Shown here: piece after piece, positions 9,543 through 19,025 of the stretch
How positions within the stretch are numbered: position 1 is the stretch's first letter
Layout: every line of letters begins with the position of its first letter
Assembly (NCBI GenBank): GCA_016870865.1
Contig: VGAC01000003.1
Location: 107,631-171,630 of the forward strand
Origin: Actinomycetota bacterium
GTDB lineage: Bacteria; Actinomycetota; Acidimicrobiia; Acidimicrobiales; Ilumatobacteraceae
DNA length: 64,000 nt
Direction of reading: 5' to 3'
Notes under the pieces: generated by a model
Database searches by the model: none
The model's input: only the letters and a program-made list of their open reading frames with translations
What the model was told of the DNA's origin: nothing
Position numbers and translations under genes: made by a program

Positions 9543-10449
9543 AGCGGGCGACCAGAGCTTGGATGTCGGCGGGTGGAGCCGCCTCGAACGCCATCTCCCG
9601 GCCACTGCTCGGGTGTGCGAAACTCAGATGCATCGCGTGCAATGCCGGGCGTGGGAACGGCATCGTTGACCGCACTCCACCGTACGTTGCATCACCAAGC
9701 ACCGGATGCCCGACAGCGGCGAGATGCACACGAATCTGGTGCGTGCGACCGGTTTCGAGTTCACAACGAACCAGGCTGGCTACGATCGGCTCGCGGAACT
9801 CACGCAACACCACATAGTGGGTGCGGGCCATCTTGCCGTCGACCCGCACCGCCATCTTCGTCAGTTCGCGTGCATCGCGGCCGATCGCGGCATCGATGAC
9901 GCCCGTCTTGGAGTCGAATGCTCCCACGACAACGGCGACATACCCGCGGTGCACCAGACGCTGCGACAACTGATCGACGAGTGATTCGTAGGCAAGGGCT
10001 GAGCGCGCGACCACCATCAGCCCCGTCGTGCCGGCGTCGAGACGGTGAACGATCCCCGGCCTGAACGGGTCACCCACGGCCGCGATTTCCGGATACAGGG
10101 CGAGAAGACCGTTGACGAGGGTGCCGGCCGGATTGCCCGCCCCGGGGTGCACCACCAGGCCTTGTTGCTTGTCGACAACGATGACGTCATCGTCGACATG
10201 GACGACGTTGACCTGCACCGAGGGGTCCCCACGCGGTCGCTCCCTGTCGGGTAACAGCGCCGTGTCGATGCTGATCGTCTGGCCTTGTTCCAACTTCACC
10301 TTCCCCACCAACGCTGGCGCACCATCGATCGTGACACCGCCACCGGCGATCAACGCCGCTGACTGCGCACGGCTGAGCTCGGCGAGCAGAGCAACAACCC
10401 GATCCAGCCTGTCGCCCGCAAGCGCCGGGGGAATCTCCTCTTCGATCAT
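9526..10449 (-). CDS. rluD: Pseudouridine synthase RluA/RluD family
   Basis: A 307-residue RNA pseudouridine synthase, probably modifying 23S rRNA in helix 69. It has an N-terminal S4-like domain (DRLDRVVALLAE... SRAQSAALI), then the catalytic motif GIVHRLDAGTTG with the active-site Asp, and the C-terminal GRTHQIRVHLA motif of the RluA class. The ATG overlaps the lspA stop (ATGA), and the lspA-rluD order is common in actinobacteria. The exact target uridines are inferred from the family. Confidence 0.9.
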   Translation of the reverse strand: MIEEEIPPALAGDRLDRVVALLAELSRAQSAALIAGGGVTIDGAPALVGKVKLEQGQTISIDTALLPDRERPRGDPSVQVNVVHVDDDVIVVDKQQGLVVHPGAGNPAGTLVNGLLALYPEIAAVGDPFRPGIVHRLDAGTTGLMVVARSALAYESLVDQLSQRLVHRGYVAVVVGAFDSKTGVIDAAIGRDARELTKMAVRVDGKMARTHYVVLREFREPIVASLVRCELETGRTHQIRVHLAAVGHPVLGDATYGGVRSTMPFPRPALHAMHLSFAHPSSGREMAFEAAPPADIQALVARFSAGD

Positions 10450-10931
10450 TCTGCGTCCCGGCTCGCTCCGGTACTCGGCCCCTTGGGTGCGAGCGATGCA
10501 ACAACGAGTGCCCCCGCCCCGAGGACGATCGCGGCGTCGGCAATGTTGAAAATCGGCCACCATTGAAGGTCGATGAAGTCCACCACCGCGCCGCGCAACC
10601 AGCCCCGACCGCGCAAAAGGCGGTCGACGATGTTCCCCGCCGCGCCGCCCGCCACCATTCCGACAAAAACTGCTCCCGGCTTGGTGTGTCGCTGCAAGCC
10701 AATCAGCAGGTATGCGACGACGATCAGGCCAACGACGGCGATGACGGGCCCGATGCCCTGACCCTTGGCAAAGGCAACGCCCGAGTTGAACGTGAGATTG
10801 AAACGCAACGACCCGACGATGTCGATGGTTCGACCATCGCCGAGAGCGTTCAAAGCCCAGTGCTTCGTGACCTGATCGGCCACGACGATCGCGACGGCAA
10901 TCAGCACCGTCAACGCACGCAGCGGCTTCAC
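10446..10931 (-). CDS. lspA: Lipoprotein signal peptidase (signal peptidase II)
   Basis: A 161-residue inner-membrane aspartyl protease that cleaves prolipoprotein signal peptides after lipid attachment. Four hydrophobic segments are visible. The catalytic Asp pair is D103 in GNIVDR and D132 in FNIADA, and the ADQVTK and NSGVAFA motifs are present. The GTG at 10931 is chosen because it overlaps the stop of the preceding gene (GTGA) and sits just before the first membrane segment. A Tat lipoprotein in this window (51331-52155) is a plausible substrate. Confidence 0.93.
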   Translation of the reverse strand: MKPLRALTVLIAVAIVVADQVTKHWALNALGDGRTIDIVGSLRFNLTFNSGVAFAKGQGIGPVIAVVGLIVVAYLLIGLQRHTKPGAVFVGMVAGGAAGNIVDRLLRGRGWLRGAVVDFIDLQWWPIFNIADAAIVLGAGALVVASLAPKGPSTGASRDAE

Positions 10932-12067
10932 CGGCGGCCGATGCCCCCGACGCGCTCTTCGACGAGTTCGGTGGTCCACGGGATGGCCTTGAGACGCTCG
11001 CGCGGAATCGGCTTGCCCGAATGCTGTGAGTAGCCGTACTCGCCGATGGTCAAACGGGCCAGCGCAGTATCGATTTCGTCGACGGTCTGACGCGCCTGCG
11101 CGGACAAAGTGAGATCACGCTCGCGTTCGACGACCATCGTGTCGCCCTCGCCACCTTCGTCGTCGAACTGTATGTCACCCATCTCGGCATCCTCGATCAG
11201 TTGATTTGCCTCATCTTCGAGTCGAGTCGCCTGTCCGACCAGCTTGGCGCGCTCTTCGAGCAGAAGGTCCCGCTGGGCAAAGAGAAACTTGAGATCGAAC
11301 TCACGCGTCGAAGTGATGCCGTCGCGCGATTCACCCTTGACGATCGGGGGCTTTTCCAGCGCCTTCTTGCGACGCTCGGCGACCTTGCGTTCGGCCTCGG
11401 CGCGACGTTGCGCCTCTTTGGCCACGCGTGCCGCCTCACGCTCGGTGGCCTTGCGTTCCGCCTCGGCGCGACGTTGCGCCTCTTTGGCCACGCGTGCCGC
11501 CTCACGCTCGGCGGCCTTGCGCTTGGCTTCGAGCTCTTGTTGCTTTTTCTTCGCTGCGAGGTCTCGTTCCTTGGCTTTTTTGGCAGCGGCGGCCTCGCGC
11601 TGACGGGCCTTCTTTGCTGCGGCTGCCTCACGCACCTTGGCCTTCTTCGCGGCGGCCGCGGCGCGCTGGCGAGCCTTTTTCTCGGCTTCGTCGCGCTTCT
11701 TTGCAGCCGCGCGCACCCGGGCCACGGCCTCGCGTTGCTTGGCGGCCTTTTTCTTGAGTGCCCGCGCACGCTCTTTGGCTTTCTTCGCAGCGACAGCCTT
11801 CTTGGTGGCGGACACCGACGCTTTTCTCTTTGCGGCGGGTTTCTTTTTCGCGGCGGGTTTCTTTTTTGCGGCGGGTTTCTTTTTTGCGGCGGGTTTCTTT
11901 TTTGCAGCGGGTTTCTTTTTCGCAGCGGGATTCTTCTTCGCAGCGGGTTTCTTCTTCGCGGTGGGCTTCTTTTTCGCGGCGGGTTTCTTCTTAGCAGCGG
12001 GCTTCTTTTTTGCGACTTTCTTGGCCGACTTTTTCGCCGTCTTTCTGATCGGCTTTCTCGCTGCCAT
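10928..12067 (-). CDS. DksA/TraR-like protein with long Lys/Ala tail, zinc cysteines absent
   Basis: A 379-residue protein in two parts. Residues 1 to about 250 are extremely basic: ten tandem AKKKPA-type hexapeptides followed by Ala/Arg/Glu/Lys coiled-coil-like sequence, resembling histone H1-like bacterial proteins. The last 120 residues match the DksA/TraR fold, with a coiled coil and then GEYGYSQHSGKPIPRERL and AIPW. All four positions that hold zinc-binding Cys in the family are replaced, so no zinc finger can form. A clear AGGAG lies six bases before the ATG at 12067. Functions as an RNA polymerase-binding or DNA-compacting factor are both possible; I cannot choose. Confidence 0.8.
   Translation of the reverse strand: MAARKPIRKTAKKSAKKVAKKKPAAKKKPAAKKKPTAKKKPAAKKNPAAKKKPAAKKKPAAKKKPAAKKKPAAKKKPAAKRKASVSATKKAVAAKKAKERARALKKKAAKQREAVARVRAAAKKRDEAEKKARQRAAAAAKKAKVREAAAAKKARQREAAAAKKAKERDLAAKKKQQELEAKRKAAEREAARVAKEAQRRAEAERKATEREAARVAKEAQRRAEAERKVAERRKKALEKPPIVKGESRDGITSTREFDLKFLFAQRDLLLEERAKLVGQATRLEDEANQLIEDAEMGDIQFDDEGGEGDTMVVERERDLTLSAQARQTVDEIDTALARLTIGEYGYSQHSGKPIPRERLKAIPWTTELVEERVGGIGRR
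11385..11516 (-). repeat. 66-bp tandem duplication inside the DksA/TraR-like gene
   Basis: Two adjacent 66-base units (11385-11450 and 11451-11516) differ at only two positions. Each encodes 22 residues of the Ala/Arg/Glu-rich coiled-coil region. The near identity suggests recent in-frame expansion. Confidence 0.9.
11832..12011 (-). repeat. Ten 18-bp tandem repeats coding AKKKPA-type units
   Basis: Ten consecutive 18-base units run through 11832-12011, each starting gcggcggg or gcagcggg on the plus strand and ending in a T/C-rich tract. Units 2-4 are identical. They encode the Lys/Pro/Ala hexapeptide array near the N-terminus of the DksA/TraR-like protein and are a likely site of copy-number variation. 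Confidence 0.95.
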
Positions 12068-12097
12068 CACCTTCTCCTGTCCGTGGGTGCGAGGAGT

Positions 12098-15000
12098 CTA
12101 GGACGCGACGACCATCCAGACGCGTACTGCGCACCCGTCCACCATTTCCTCGTGCTGGGGCTCACCCGAACCCGCGCCAAGAATCACCGAGGTTGCAAGA
12201 ACCTCGCCCGAAATCAGGCTGAGATGACCTTCGAGCTGCGCGAGCAATGCAGAAGGTCCATCAATGACGACCCTGACGCGGTCGCTCACATTCAAACCGA
12301 GTGCACGCCGGGTCTGTTGGAGGGTGCGCACCATGTCGCGAGCCGCACCCTCGGCTTCGAGCTCGGGGGTGACCTCCACGTCGAGCACCACGACTCCACT
12401 GGCGGCACCCAGAGCCGCGCTCGCGCTGCCCGGCGCGGCAACCACCCGGAGCGTGAACTCGCCCTCCAAGAGCATGATGCCCCCGACGACGGGCACACCA
12501 TTGTCGATCGTCCACTGGCCTTTTTTGACCGCGGCGATGACCGACTGCACCTGCGCGCCGAGACGCGGACCAAGAGCCTTTGGCAGGACCTGGAGCTCAC
12601 GCGTCGCGACGGAACCGACATCGACACTGAAGTGGACGTCGCGAACATTCACCTCATCGCGGATGATGTCGGAGAACGCCGCGGCTCCCGTGAGGTCGGG
12701 GGATGCGACGGTGAGTGACCGCAGCGGCAGGCGCACACGGCGGCCGTGGGCCTTGCGCACGGACAGCGCCGTCGAGCAAATGTCGCGCACGCCATCCATG
12801 GCGACCACGAGACTCGAGTCGGCGGGAAGATCGGCTGCCGACGGCCAATCCGTCAGGTGGACGCTGCGCTCCCCGGTCAGGCCGCGGAAGATCTCTTCGG
12901 CGAGGAGCGGCTGCAACGGCGCGATGACGCGGCAAAGGACGTGGAGAACCGTGTGCAAGGTATCGATTGCCCCCTGGTCACCCGACCAGAATCGGTCACG
13001 GCTGCGACGCACGTACCAGTTTGTCATCGCATCGAGGAACGAACGGATCGTCGCGCACGCCTCGGACAGGTCGTAGGCGTCGAGCTGCTCGGTGAGATCG
13101 TCGATCAAGTCATGTGTTTTTGCCAGTACGTAGCGATCCAAGACGTTCGTGCTCGCGGTCGACCACTTTCCCGTCGCACCCTCGGCGTTTGCGTAGAGCG
13201 AGAGGAAGTACCAGGTGTTCCACAGCGGCAACGCAACCTGCCGCACGGTCTCACGGATGCCCGCCTCGGTCACGGAGAAGTCGCCACCTCGCAGGATCGG
13301 CGATGACAACAGATACCACCGCATGGCATCGGCACCGTAGGTTTCGAACACGTTCATCGGGTCGGGATAGTTGCGCAGACTCTTCGACATCTTCTGGCCG
13401 TCGTCGCCCAGCACGATGCCGTGGCCGACGCAGGTGGAAAACGCGGGTCGGTCGAAGAGGGCAGTCGCCAACACGTGCATCGTGTAGAACCACCCGCGCG
13501 TCTGGGCGACGTATTCGACGATGAAGTCACCCGGATAATGATGTTCGAACCACACCTCGTTCTCGAACGGGTAGTGCACCTGGGCAAAGGGCATCGAACC
13601 ACTCTCGAACCAGCAGTCGAGAACCTCGGGGACGCGGCGCATCATCGACTTGCCCGTCGGGTCGTCAGGATTGGGTCGTACGAGCGCATCGATGCTCGGC
13701 CGGTGCAAGTCGACCACCTCGACACCAAAATCGGCCTCGAGTTCCGCGACGCTGCCGTACACGTCGACGCGCGGATATGCCGGATCATCGCTCTTCCACA
13801 CCGGAATCGGCGAACCCCAGAAACGGTTGCGACTGATCGACCAATCGCGGGCGTTGGACAGCCATTTCCCGAACGTGCCGTGCTTGAGGTACTCCGGCGC
13901 CCAACGAATCTGCTCGTTCAGTTCGACCATGCGGTCACGGAACCTTGTGACCTCGACGAACCAACTGGAGATTGCGCGGTAGACGAGTGGCTGTGCGCAC
14001 CGCCAGCAGTGCGGGTACGGGTGGTCGTAGGTGTCGTGGCGCACCACGTGACCGGCTTCTTTCAGGTGGCGAATCACGAGGGGGTTGGCGTCGAAGACGT
14101 GCGTGCCGGCCCACGGCGTGATTGCCGCGGTGTAGCAACCCTTTTCGTCCATCGGGCAGATCGTGGGAATACCGACGGCGTTGCACGCGGTCTGGTCGTC
14201 CTCGCCGAAGCCGGGTGCCAGGTGCACGACTCCCGTGCCGTCTTCGGTGGTGACGAAGTCACCGGCCAGGACGCGGAACGCGTTCGGCGTGTCGGCGAGG
14301 AAGGAAAAGAGCGGCGCATACCCACGGCCGACGAGTTCCGAGCCCTTTAGCGTGCCGACGCGCTCGGCTCCGTCGAGTTCCCTGGCGTACGACCCGAGAC
14401 GCGCCTCGGCGAGAACATAACGGTGCCCGTCGGCTGCCTGCATGACCGCGTAGTCGATGTCGGGGCCCACCCCAAGAGCAAGGTTCGACGGCAAGGTCCA
14501 GGGCGTTGTCGTCCAGGCGAGAATCCGCTCACCCGTCTCCAACGTGAACCACACGGTCAGCGCGGGGTCCTGGCGGTTGAGATAGACGTCGTCCATGCGC
14601 GTTTCGGTGTTCGACAACGGTGTCTCACAACGCCAGCAATACGCCAGTACCCGGAAACCCTCGTAGACGAGGCTTTTGTCCCACAGGGTGCGGAACGCCC
14701 ACATCACGCTCTCCATGTAGGAGAGGTCGAGCGTCTTGTAATCGTTCGAGAAGTCGACCCATCGCGCCTGTCGCGTGACGTAGCGCTCCCACTCGCTCGT
14801 GTAACGCAACACGCTGGTACGGCACGCATCGTTGAACTTGTCGATCCCGAAGCGCGCGATCTCGGGATGACCGGAGATACCAAGTTCCTTTTCCGTTTCG
14901 ACCTCGGCGGGCAGACCGTGACAGTCCCAACCGAAACGGCGTTCGACTCGCCGGCCGCGCATCGTTTGATAGCGCGGTACCGCGTCCTTCACGAATCCCG

Positions 15001-15196
15001 TCAGGAGATGCCCGTAGTGCGGCAAACCGTTGGCGAAGGGTGGGCCGTCGTAGAAGACGAATTCATTCGCTCCGTTGTCGCCGGCCTCACGGTTGCGCAC
15101 CGACGCGGCAAAGGTTTGGTCGGCGGCCCAGAACGCCTGCACCGCGTCCTCGACGGCGGGAAAGTTCGGCTGGGGGTCGACCTTCGGGTACGGCAC
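12098..15196 (-). CDS. ileS: Isoleucyl-tRNA synthetase
   Basis: A class I synthetase of 1032 residues that charges tRNA-Ile. The HIGH-equivalent is HYGH at residues 60-63, within [20 protein letters not shown] lies near residue 602. A full editing (CP1) domain and the anticodon-binding domain are present. Length and the GLPHYGH form match the eukaryote-like IleRS branch found in many actinobacteria, which in other species is often less sensitive to mupirocin. The GTG start at 15196 lies 30 bases after yggT, leaving no room for a T-box leader. It closes a division-gene block, as in other actinobacteria. Confidence 0.96.
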   Translation of the reverse strand: MPYPKVDPQPNFPAVEDAVQAFWAADQTFAASVRNREAGDNGANEFVFYDGPPFANGLPHYGHLLTGFVKDAVPRYQTMRGRRVERRFGWDCHGLPAEVETEKELGISGHPEIARFGIDKFNDACRTSVLRYTSEWERYVTRQARWVDFSNDYKTLDLSYMESVMWAFRTLWDKSLVYEGFRVLAYCWRCETPLSNTETRMDDVYLNRQDPALTVWFTLETGERILAWTTTPWTLPSNLALGVGPDIDYAVMQAADGHRYVLAEARLGSYARELDGAERVGTLKGSELVGRGYAPLFSFLADTPNAFRVLAGDFVTTEDGTGVVHLAPGFGEDDQTACNAVGIPTICPMDEKGCYTAAITPWAGTHVFDANPLVIRHLKEAGHVVRHDTYDHPYPHCWRCAQPLVYRAISSWFVEVTRFRDRMVELNEQIRWAPEYLKHGTFGKWLSNARDWSISRNRFWGSPIPVWKSDDPAYPRVDVYGSVAELEADFGVEVVDLHRPSIDALVRPNPDDPTGKSMMRRVPEVLDCWFESGSMPFAQVHYPFENEVWFEHHYPGDFIVEYVAQTRGWFYTMHVLATALFDRPAFSTCVGHGIVLGDDGQKMSKSLRNYPDPMNVFETYGADAMRWYLLSSPILRGGDFSVTEAGIRETVRQVALPLWNTWYFLSLYANAEGATGKWSTASTNVLDRYVLAKTHDLIDDLTEQLDAYDLSEACATIRSFLDAMTNWYVRRSRDRFWSGDQGAIDTLHTVLHVLCRVIAPLQPLLAEEIFRGLTGERSVHLTDWPSAADLPADSSLVVAMDGVRDICSTALSVRKAHGRRVRLPLRSLTVASPDLTGAAAFSDIIRDEVNVRDVHFSVDVGSVATRELQVLPKALGPRLGAQVQSVIAAVKKGQWTIDNGVPVVGGIMLLEGEFTLRVVAAPGSASAALGAASGVVVLDVEVTPELEAEGAARDMVRTLQQTRRALGLNVSDRVRVVIDGPSALLAQLEGHLSLISGEVLATSVILGAGSGEPQHEEMVDGCAVRVWMVVAS

Positions 15197-15226
15197 GGAA
15201 CGTCAGGGTACGGCTTCGGTCAACAA

Positions 15227-15487
15227 TCAGGTCGATCCGCAACGCAGGATGAGTCGGCCGACAACGAACTGGAGCACGAGAATGACGACGATCGGCGAGA
15301 GGTCGAAACCGCCCATCGGTGGCAGGAGGCGGCGCGCATAGCCGAGCACGGGTTCGGTTACTTTCCAGAGGGTCTCGTACACCTTGCTCATCGGCCCGCC
15401 ACCGCGCAACGGGAACCAGGAGAGGATGATGCGCACGAAGATGACGAGAACGTAGAGGTTGAGAACCTGACAGAGGATTCCGCGCAT
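15227..15487 (-). CDS. YggT family membrane protein
   Basis: An 86-residue protein with two hydrophobic segments and the family pattern LYVLVIFVRIILSWFP...VYETLWKVTEPVL...PIVVILVLQFV. YggT proteins sit beside sepF and ftsZ in many Gram-positive bacteria and are linked to the envelope or osmotic stress, though the biochemical role is unknown. It lies 17 bases after sepF. Confidence 0.88.
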   Translation of the reverse strand: MRGILCQVLNLYVLVIFVRIILSWFPLRGGGPMSKVYETLWKVTEPVLGYARRLLPPMGGFDLSPIVVILVLQFVVGRLILRCGST

Positions 15488-15504
15488 CGGGGGTCTTTGG
15501 CGAA

Positions 15505-16029
15505 TCAGTCGTAGTGCGCGTGGCGTTGCGCCGAGGGCTTGAGCAGGAACACGCCGGAAGCAACACGTTCCATCGAGCCGTTGAGCGCGTAGCAGATCCC
15601 GCTCGCGAAGTCGATGAGGCGACGCGTCACTTCGGGTTCGGTCGTCTCGAGGTTCATGATGACCGGTTGGCCCTCCTTGAAACGGTCGGCAATTTCCTTC
15701 GCTTGTTCGAAGCGTTGCGGGCGAACGGTGACGGGTTCGGCACCCGCGGCCGTCAACGGACGCACGGTGGCCGTCTGACGCGGCGCACCAACGGGACGCA
15801 GACGCAGACCCGAATCGTCGGGCCGCGGATAGGCACCGCTGTCGGCAGGGATCGCTCCGCTCTCATCTTCGTATTCGGGTCGCGGACGCTGCACACGACC
15901 CGAAGGATCGGCCGGATGTCCGCGCGTGGGCCGGGCGGGACGTTCCATCTCGACGGACATGTCGTAGTCGTCGTACGCATCGTCGGCCCCGAGGCCGAGA
16001 TAGTCCATTGCTCGTCTCCACATTGACAT
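15505..16029 (-). CDS. sepF: Cell division protein SepF
   Basis: A 174-residue FtsZ membrane anchor. The N-terminus (MWRRAMDYLGL) is the amphipathic lipid-binding helix, followed by a proline- and arginine-rich linker and the conserved C-terminal domain: FEQAKEIADRFKEGQPVIMNLE, then RRLIDFASGICYALNGSMERV and VFLLKP. In organisms without ftsA, as here, SepF is the main tether of the Z ring. Two ATGs (16029 and 16023) are possible; the first is reported. Confidence 0.95.
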   Translation of the reverse strand: MSMWRRAMDYLGLGADDAYDDYDMSVEMERPARPTRGHPADPSGRVQRPRPEYEDESGAIPADSGAYPRPDDSGLRLRPVGAPRQTATVRPLTAAGAEPVTVRPQRFEQAKEIADRFKEGQPVIMNLETTEPEVTRRLIDFASGICYALNGSMERVASGVFLLKPSAQRHAHYD

Positions 16030-16051
16030 GCCCAGAGGCTACCCGAGGGGA

Positions 16052-16738
16052 TCAGTCGGATCGGGGACGTTCGCCGAGGATCCCCGTGCCCACGCGCACG
16101 ATCGTGGATCCCTCTTCGATGGCGATGCGAACGTCATGTGTCATACCCATCGACAACTCAGGCACACCATGGTCCGCGGCAAGTCGTGCGGTGAGATTGA
16201 ACGCCGCCCGTGTGGCAATTGGATCCGCATCGCTGGGGCCCATCGTCATCAGCCCCTCCACCACGAGCCCGGCGACCCGCGCCGCGTTGAGCAACCGTCC
16301 GACCTCGCCCGGTGCACAGCCCGACTTCTGCTCTTCGGCCGTCGAGTTGACCTGCACGAGAACCTGTGGCGCCACACCGAGCCGTTCGGCTTCCCTGGCC
16401 AGAGCCGTGACAATCGATGCACGGTCGACCGTGTGCCACAGCACGACGTGCGGCGCGAGAGCCTTCACCTTGTTCGACTGCAGATGACCGATGAAGTGCA
16501 CGGGGAGGGGTGCCGGTGGGCCGGCGCGGCCGATCTTTTCGAGAACCTCCTGCGCATAGTTCTCCCCCACCGCATCACAACCCGCGTCGCGTGCCGTCGC
16601 CCATGCGGAGGCATCGAAGCTCTTGGTCACCGCGACGATGCGCACCGCCCGCTCGTCACCGCGCAGGTCGGCAATCAACCGTCGCAGGTCGTTGACGCGG
16701 CGCGCGACAACGTCGGCGGTGGGTGGTTGCGTGGCCAC
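16052..16738 (-). CDS. YggS/PLPBP family pyridoxal phosphate homeostasis protein
   Basis: A 228-residue TIM-barrel PLP-binding protein related to the alanine racemase N-terminal domain, without catalytic activity in known members. The PLP lysine lies in IVAVTKSFDA; GENYAQEVLEK, PVHFIGHLQSNKVK and SMGMTHDVRIAIEEGSTIVRVG are signature segments. It sits between ftsZ and sepF, the usual actinobacterial place. Start GTG at 16738. Confidence 0.94.
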   Translation of the reverse strand: MATQPPTADVVARRVNDLRRLIADLRGDERAVRIVAVTKSFDASAWATARDAGCDAVGENYAQEVLEKIGRAGPPAPLPVHFIGHLQSNKVKALAPHVVLWHTVDRASIVTALAREAERLGVAPQVLVQVNSTAEEQKSGCAPGEVGRLLNAARVAGLVVEGLMTMGPSDADPIATRAAFNLTARLAADHGVPELSMGMTHDVRIAIEEGSTIVRVGTGILGERPRSD

Positions 16739-16775
16739 GCGGGCAACCGTGCGCCGGTTCCTTCGGCTCGGCGTG

Positions 16776-17867
16776 CTACTTCAGGAACGACGGAACGTCG
16801 AAGTCGTCGTCGTCGCTGGTGTCGAGCGGGTCCTTTGTCGAGAACGAATCGCGCGCGACCGGACGAGCCTTTGTTTCGACTGCTCGAACTGCCCCGCGCC
16901 GCCGCTCGCCGCCTTCCCAACGTTCGAATCCGGCGGCGATCACCGTGACACGGATTTCGTCGACCAACTCGTCGTCGATGACGGTACCCACGATGATGTT
17001 CGCGTCGGGGTGAGCGATGCCGTGGACGATCTCGGCCGCGGCGTTCATTTCGAACAAGCCCATGCTGGACGGGCCCGAAATATTGAGCAGGATGCCCCGC
17101 GCACCGTCGATCTGGGCTTCGAGCAGTGGGCTCGTGATGGCGGCGTTCGCAGCCACGACCGCCCTGTTCTCCCCGCTCGCATGGCCGACACCCATCAGTG
17201 CCGTTCCGGCATTGGTGAGGATTTTCTTCACGTCGGCGAAGTCGGTGTTGACGAGACCCGGGGTGGTGATCAGGCTCGTGATACCCGTCACGGCGTTCAT
17301 GATGACCTCGTCTGCCATCTTGAGGGCGTTGATGTAGCTGGTCTTTTCGTTGGCGACGGTGAGCAGACGGTCATTCGGGATGACGATGAGCGTGTCAACC
17401 TTTTCCTTCAACTTCTGAATGCCGTTCTCGGCCTGCACTGCACGCACTTTGCTCTCCCACGAGAACGGGCGGGTCACAACCGCCACGGTGAGAGCACCCA
17501 CCGACCGGGCAATCTCTGCGACCAATGGCGCCGCACCAGTTCCCGTTCCGCCGCCTTCGCCGGCGGCTATGAACACCATGTGTGCCCCGCGCAGCAACTC
17601 CTCGATCTCGGCGCGACTCGATTCGGCGGCCGCCGCACCAACCTCGGGGTCGCTGCCCGCACCGAGACCACCGGTCAGTTCACTTCCGATGACCAGGGTG
17701 ACGTCGGCAGAGGAGTGCGCGATTAGCTGCTGTGCGTCGGTGTTGATCGCGTAGAACTCGACTCCCCGCACACCCGCGTCGATCATGCGGTCGACGGCGT
17801 TGCACCCGCCGCCGCCGACACCGACGACTACTAGTTTGGCGATGTGATGCCGTGTATCAAGGGCCAT
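16776..17867 (-). CDS. ftsZ: Cell division protein FtsZ
   Basis: A tubulin-like GTPase of 363 residues that forms the division ring. The GTP-binding signature GGGTGTG is at residues 105-111, with GGGGCNAVDRM near the N-terminus and NTDFADVK in the catalytic T7 loop. The linker is short, and the C-terminal peptide FDVPSFLK is the binding site for SepF and other partners. GGAGG lies nine bases before the ATG. The 75-base gap to ftsQ holds a candidate promoter, the largest internal gap in the cluster, consistent with separate boosting of ftsZ. Confidence 0.98.
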   Translation of the reverse strand: MALDTRHHIAKLVVVGVGGGGCNAVDRMIDAGVRGVEFYAINTDAQQLIAHSSADVTLVIGSELTGGLGAGSDPEVGAAAAESSRAEIEELLRGAHMVFIAAGEGGGTGTGAAPLVAEIARSVGALTVAVVTRPFSWESKVRAVQAENGIQKLKEKVDTLIVIPNDRLLTVANEKTSYINALKMADEVIMNAVTGITSLITTPGLVNTDFADVKKILTNAGTALMGVGHASGENRAVVAANAAITSPLLEAQIDGARGILLNISGPSSMGLFEMNAAAEIVHGIAHPDANIIVGTVIDDELVDEIRVTVIAAGFERWEGGERRRGAVRAVETKARPVARDSFSTKDPLDTSDDDDFDVPSFLK

Positions 17868-17888
17868 GGTCCAAGACCTCCGGTGGTG

Positions 17889-17917
17889 AAACTAACCCGA
17901 CGATACTTTCACGTTAA
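17889..17917 (-). promoter_or_regulatory. Candidate ftsZ promoter
   Basis: Read on the minus strand, TTAACG (17912-17917) and TAGTTT (17889-17894) are separated by 17 bases, with the ftsZ GGAGG site downstream. A short inverted repeat CTGGT-gaat-ACCAG (17927-17940) lies two bases after the ftsQ stop. The -10 match is weak, so this is tentative. Confidence 0.35.
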
Positions 17918-17942
17918 AGCCCGGAACTGGTGAATACCAGCG

Positions 17943-19025
17943 TCACCTACCGGCGAGTATGGGATCTCCGGTCGACAGGTCGATGCCGTTGAGGCTCTTC
18001 GGGTCGGTGCGTCGCAGGACGAGGACGAGGGCGACCATCTTCGAACGCAGATCGGTCGGTCGACCGAAGCTGACGACGGTCCCCGTGCGAAGGGTCATGA
18101 GCAGATCGGTTCCGCCCGCCACGCCCATGTTCAACATCAGCGGCGCCACCTCGGGTGGTAGTGAGGCGGCGACCTGCGCCGCGGCCGTGTAGACACCCTC
18201 TGCCTGGGCTCCCTGCGGCAGATCGGGCCCGACCCCCGTGATCTGGGTGTAGGCGGTGGGCTGGCCGTTGAGCACCGTGATGACTCGACCGTCGATGTCG
18301 ATCACGCGTGCCTGATTGTCGGTCCCCAGATACCAGGCGACCGGTTTGCGTTCGGCGATGTCGACAACGACCGTCGAGGGGAAGCGCCGCTTCGCCTGCG
18401 CGTCGCGCACCCACGGGTCGGCCTTCAACACCTCCTCGACGGCGCCGAGGTCGAGGCTGAAAACCGACTTGCCTCGCACGAGGTCGTCGGCGGACTCGAG
18501 GGTCGACTGTGCCGTGTAGCGGGCGCCTTCGATGACGACGTTGCGCACGCCAAAGAGAGGTGAGGCCAGAACGGCAAGGACACTGCCAACGATCGCAACC
18601 GGCAAAAGCACCCAGCCAACGAGGCGCAAACGACGGCGACCCTCCGCGCGACGAACCGCGATGCGCCGCAGTCTGAACCGTCGGTCGCCCTTGACGACAC
18701 CGTCACTCCCGTCGCTGTCGCCACTTGTTCGCACGACGGGTCCGGTGAGGTCGTTGTCTTCGATGACCAGGGGCGGCTTGCGTGCATGGGTCAGGTCATC
18801 GTCGGCCACGAGGTCATAGCCGTCGATCAGAACGGTTTCGGTGTTGGCAATCGTCGGTGCGGTCTGCGGCGTCGATTGCACCACCTGCGCTTCACCCGTG
18901 TACTTCTCGAACGCCGTCGTCAACTCGTCGAGCACCTCGAGGGGCACGTCGCTCATTGCCCGCACCACGGGTGTCTCCCCGCTTGCACCGGGTACGCCGT
19001 CGTCGGGGGTCGTTTCATCAGTCAT
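17943..19025 (-). CDS. ftsQ: Cell division protein FtsQ/DivIB
   Basis: A 360-residue divisome protein. A long acidic cytoplasmic N-terminus is followed by an Arg-rich stretch and one membrane segment (VGWVLLPVAIVGSVLAVL). The external POTRA domain starts FGVRNVVIEGARYTAQSTL, and the beta domain has AQAKRRFPSTVVVDIAERKP. It links early and late division proteins. The ATG at 19025 overlaps the end of the MurG-MurC-MurB gene by eight bases, implying translational coupling. Confidence 0.92.
   Translation of the reverse strand: MTDETTPDDGVPGASGETPVVRAMSDVPLEVLDELTTAFEKYTGEAQVVQSTPQTAPTIANTETVLIDGYDLVADDDLTHARKPPLVIEDNDLTGPVVRTSGDSDGSDGVVKGDRRFRLRRIAVRRAEGRRRLRLVGWVLLPVAIVGSVLAVLASPLFGVRNVVIEGARYTAQSTLESADDLVRGKSVFSLDLGAVEEVLKADPWVRDAQAKRRFPSTVVVDIAERKPVAWYLGTDNQARVIDIDGRVITVLNGQPTAYTQITGVGPDLPQGAQAEGVYTAAAQVAASLPPEVAPLMLNMGVAGGTDLLMTLRTGTVVSFGRPTDLRSKMVALVLVLRRTDPKSLNGIDLSTGDPILAGR

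Noticed and set aside
11832..12011. 18-bp repeats as a CRISPR array
   Set aside because: The units are contiguous without spacers and code for a hexapeptide repeat in frame.
11201..12718. A 505-codon plus-strand open frame, rich in Leu, Phe and Gly
   Set aside because: It is antisense to the Lys/Ala-rich DksA-like gene and ileS. The apparent protein is the complement of a repeat tract and lacks any family motif.
15197..15226. A T-box riboswitch before ileS
   Set aside because: The gap from yggT is only 30 bases, far too short.
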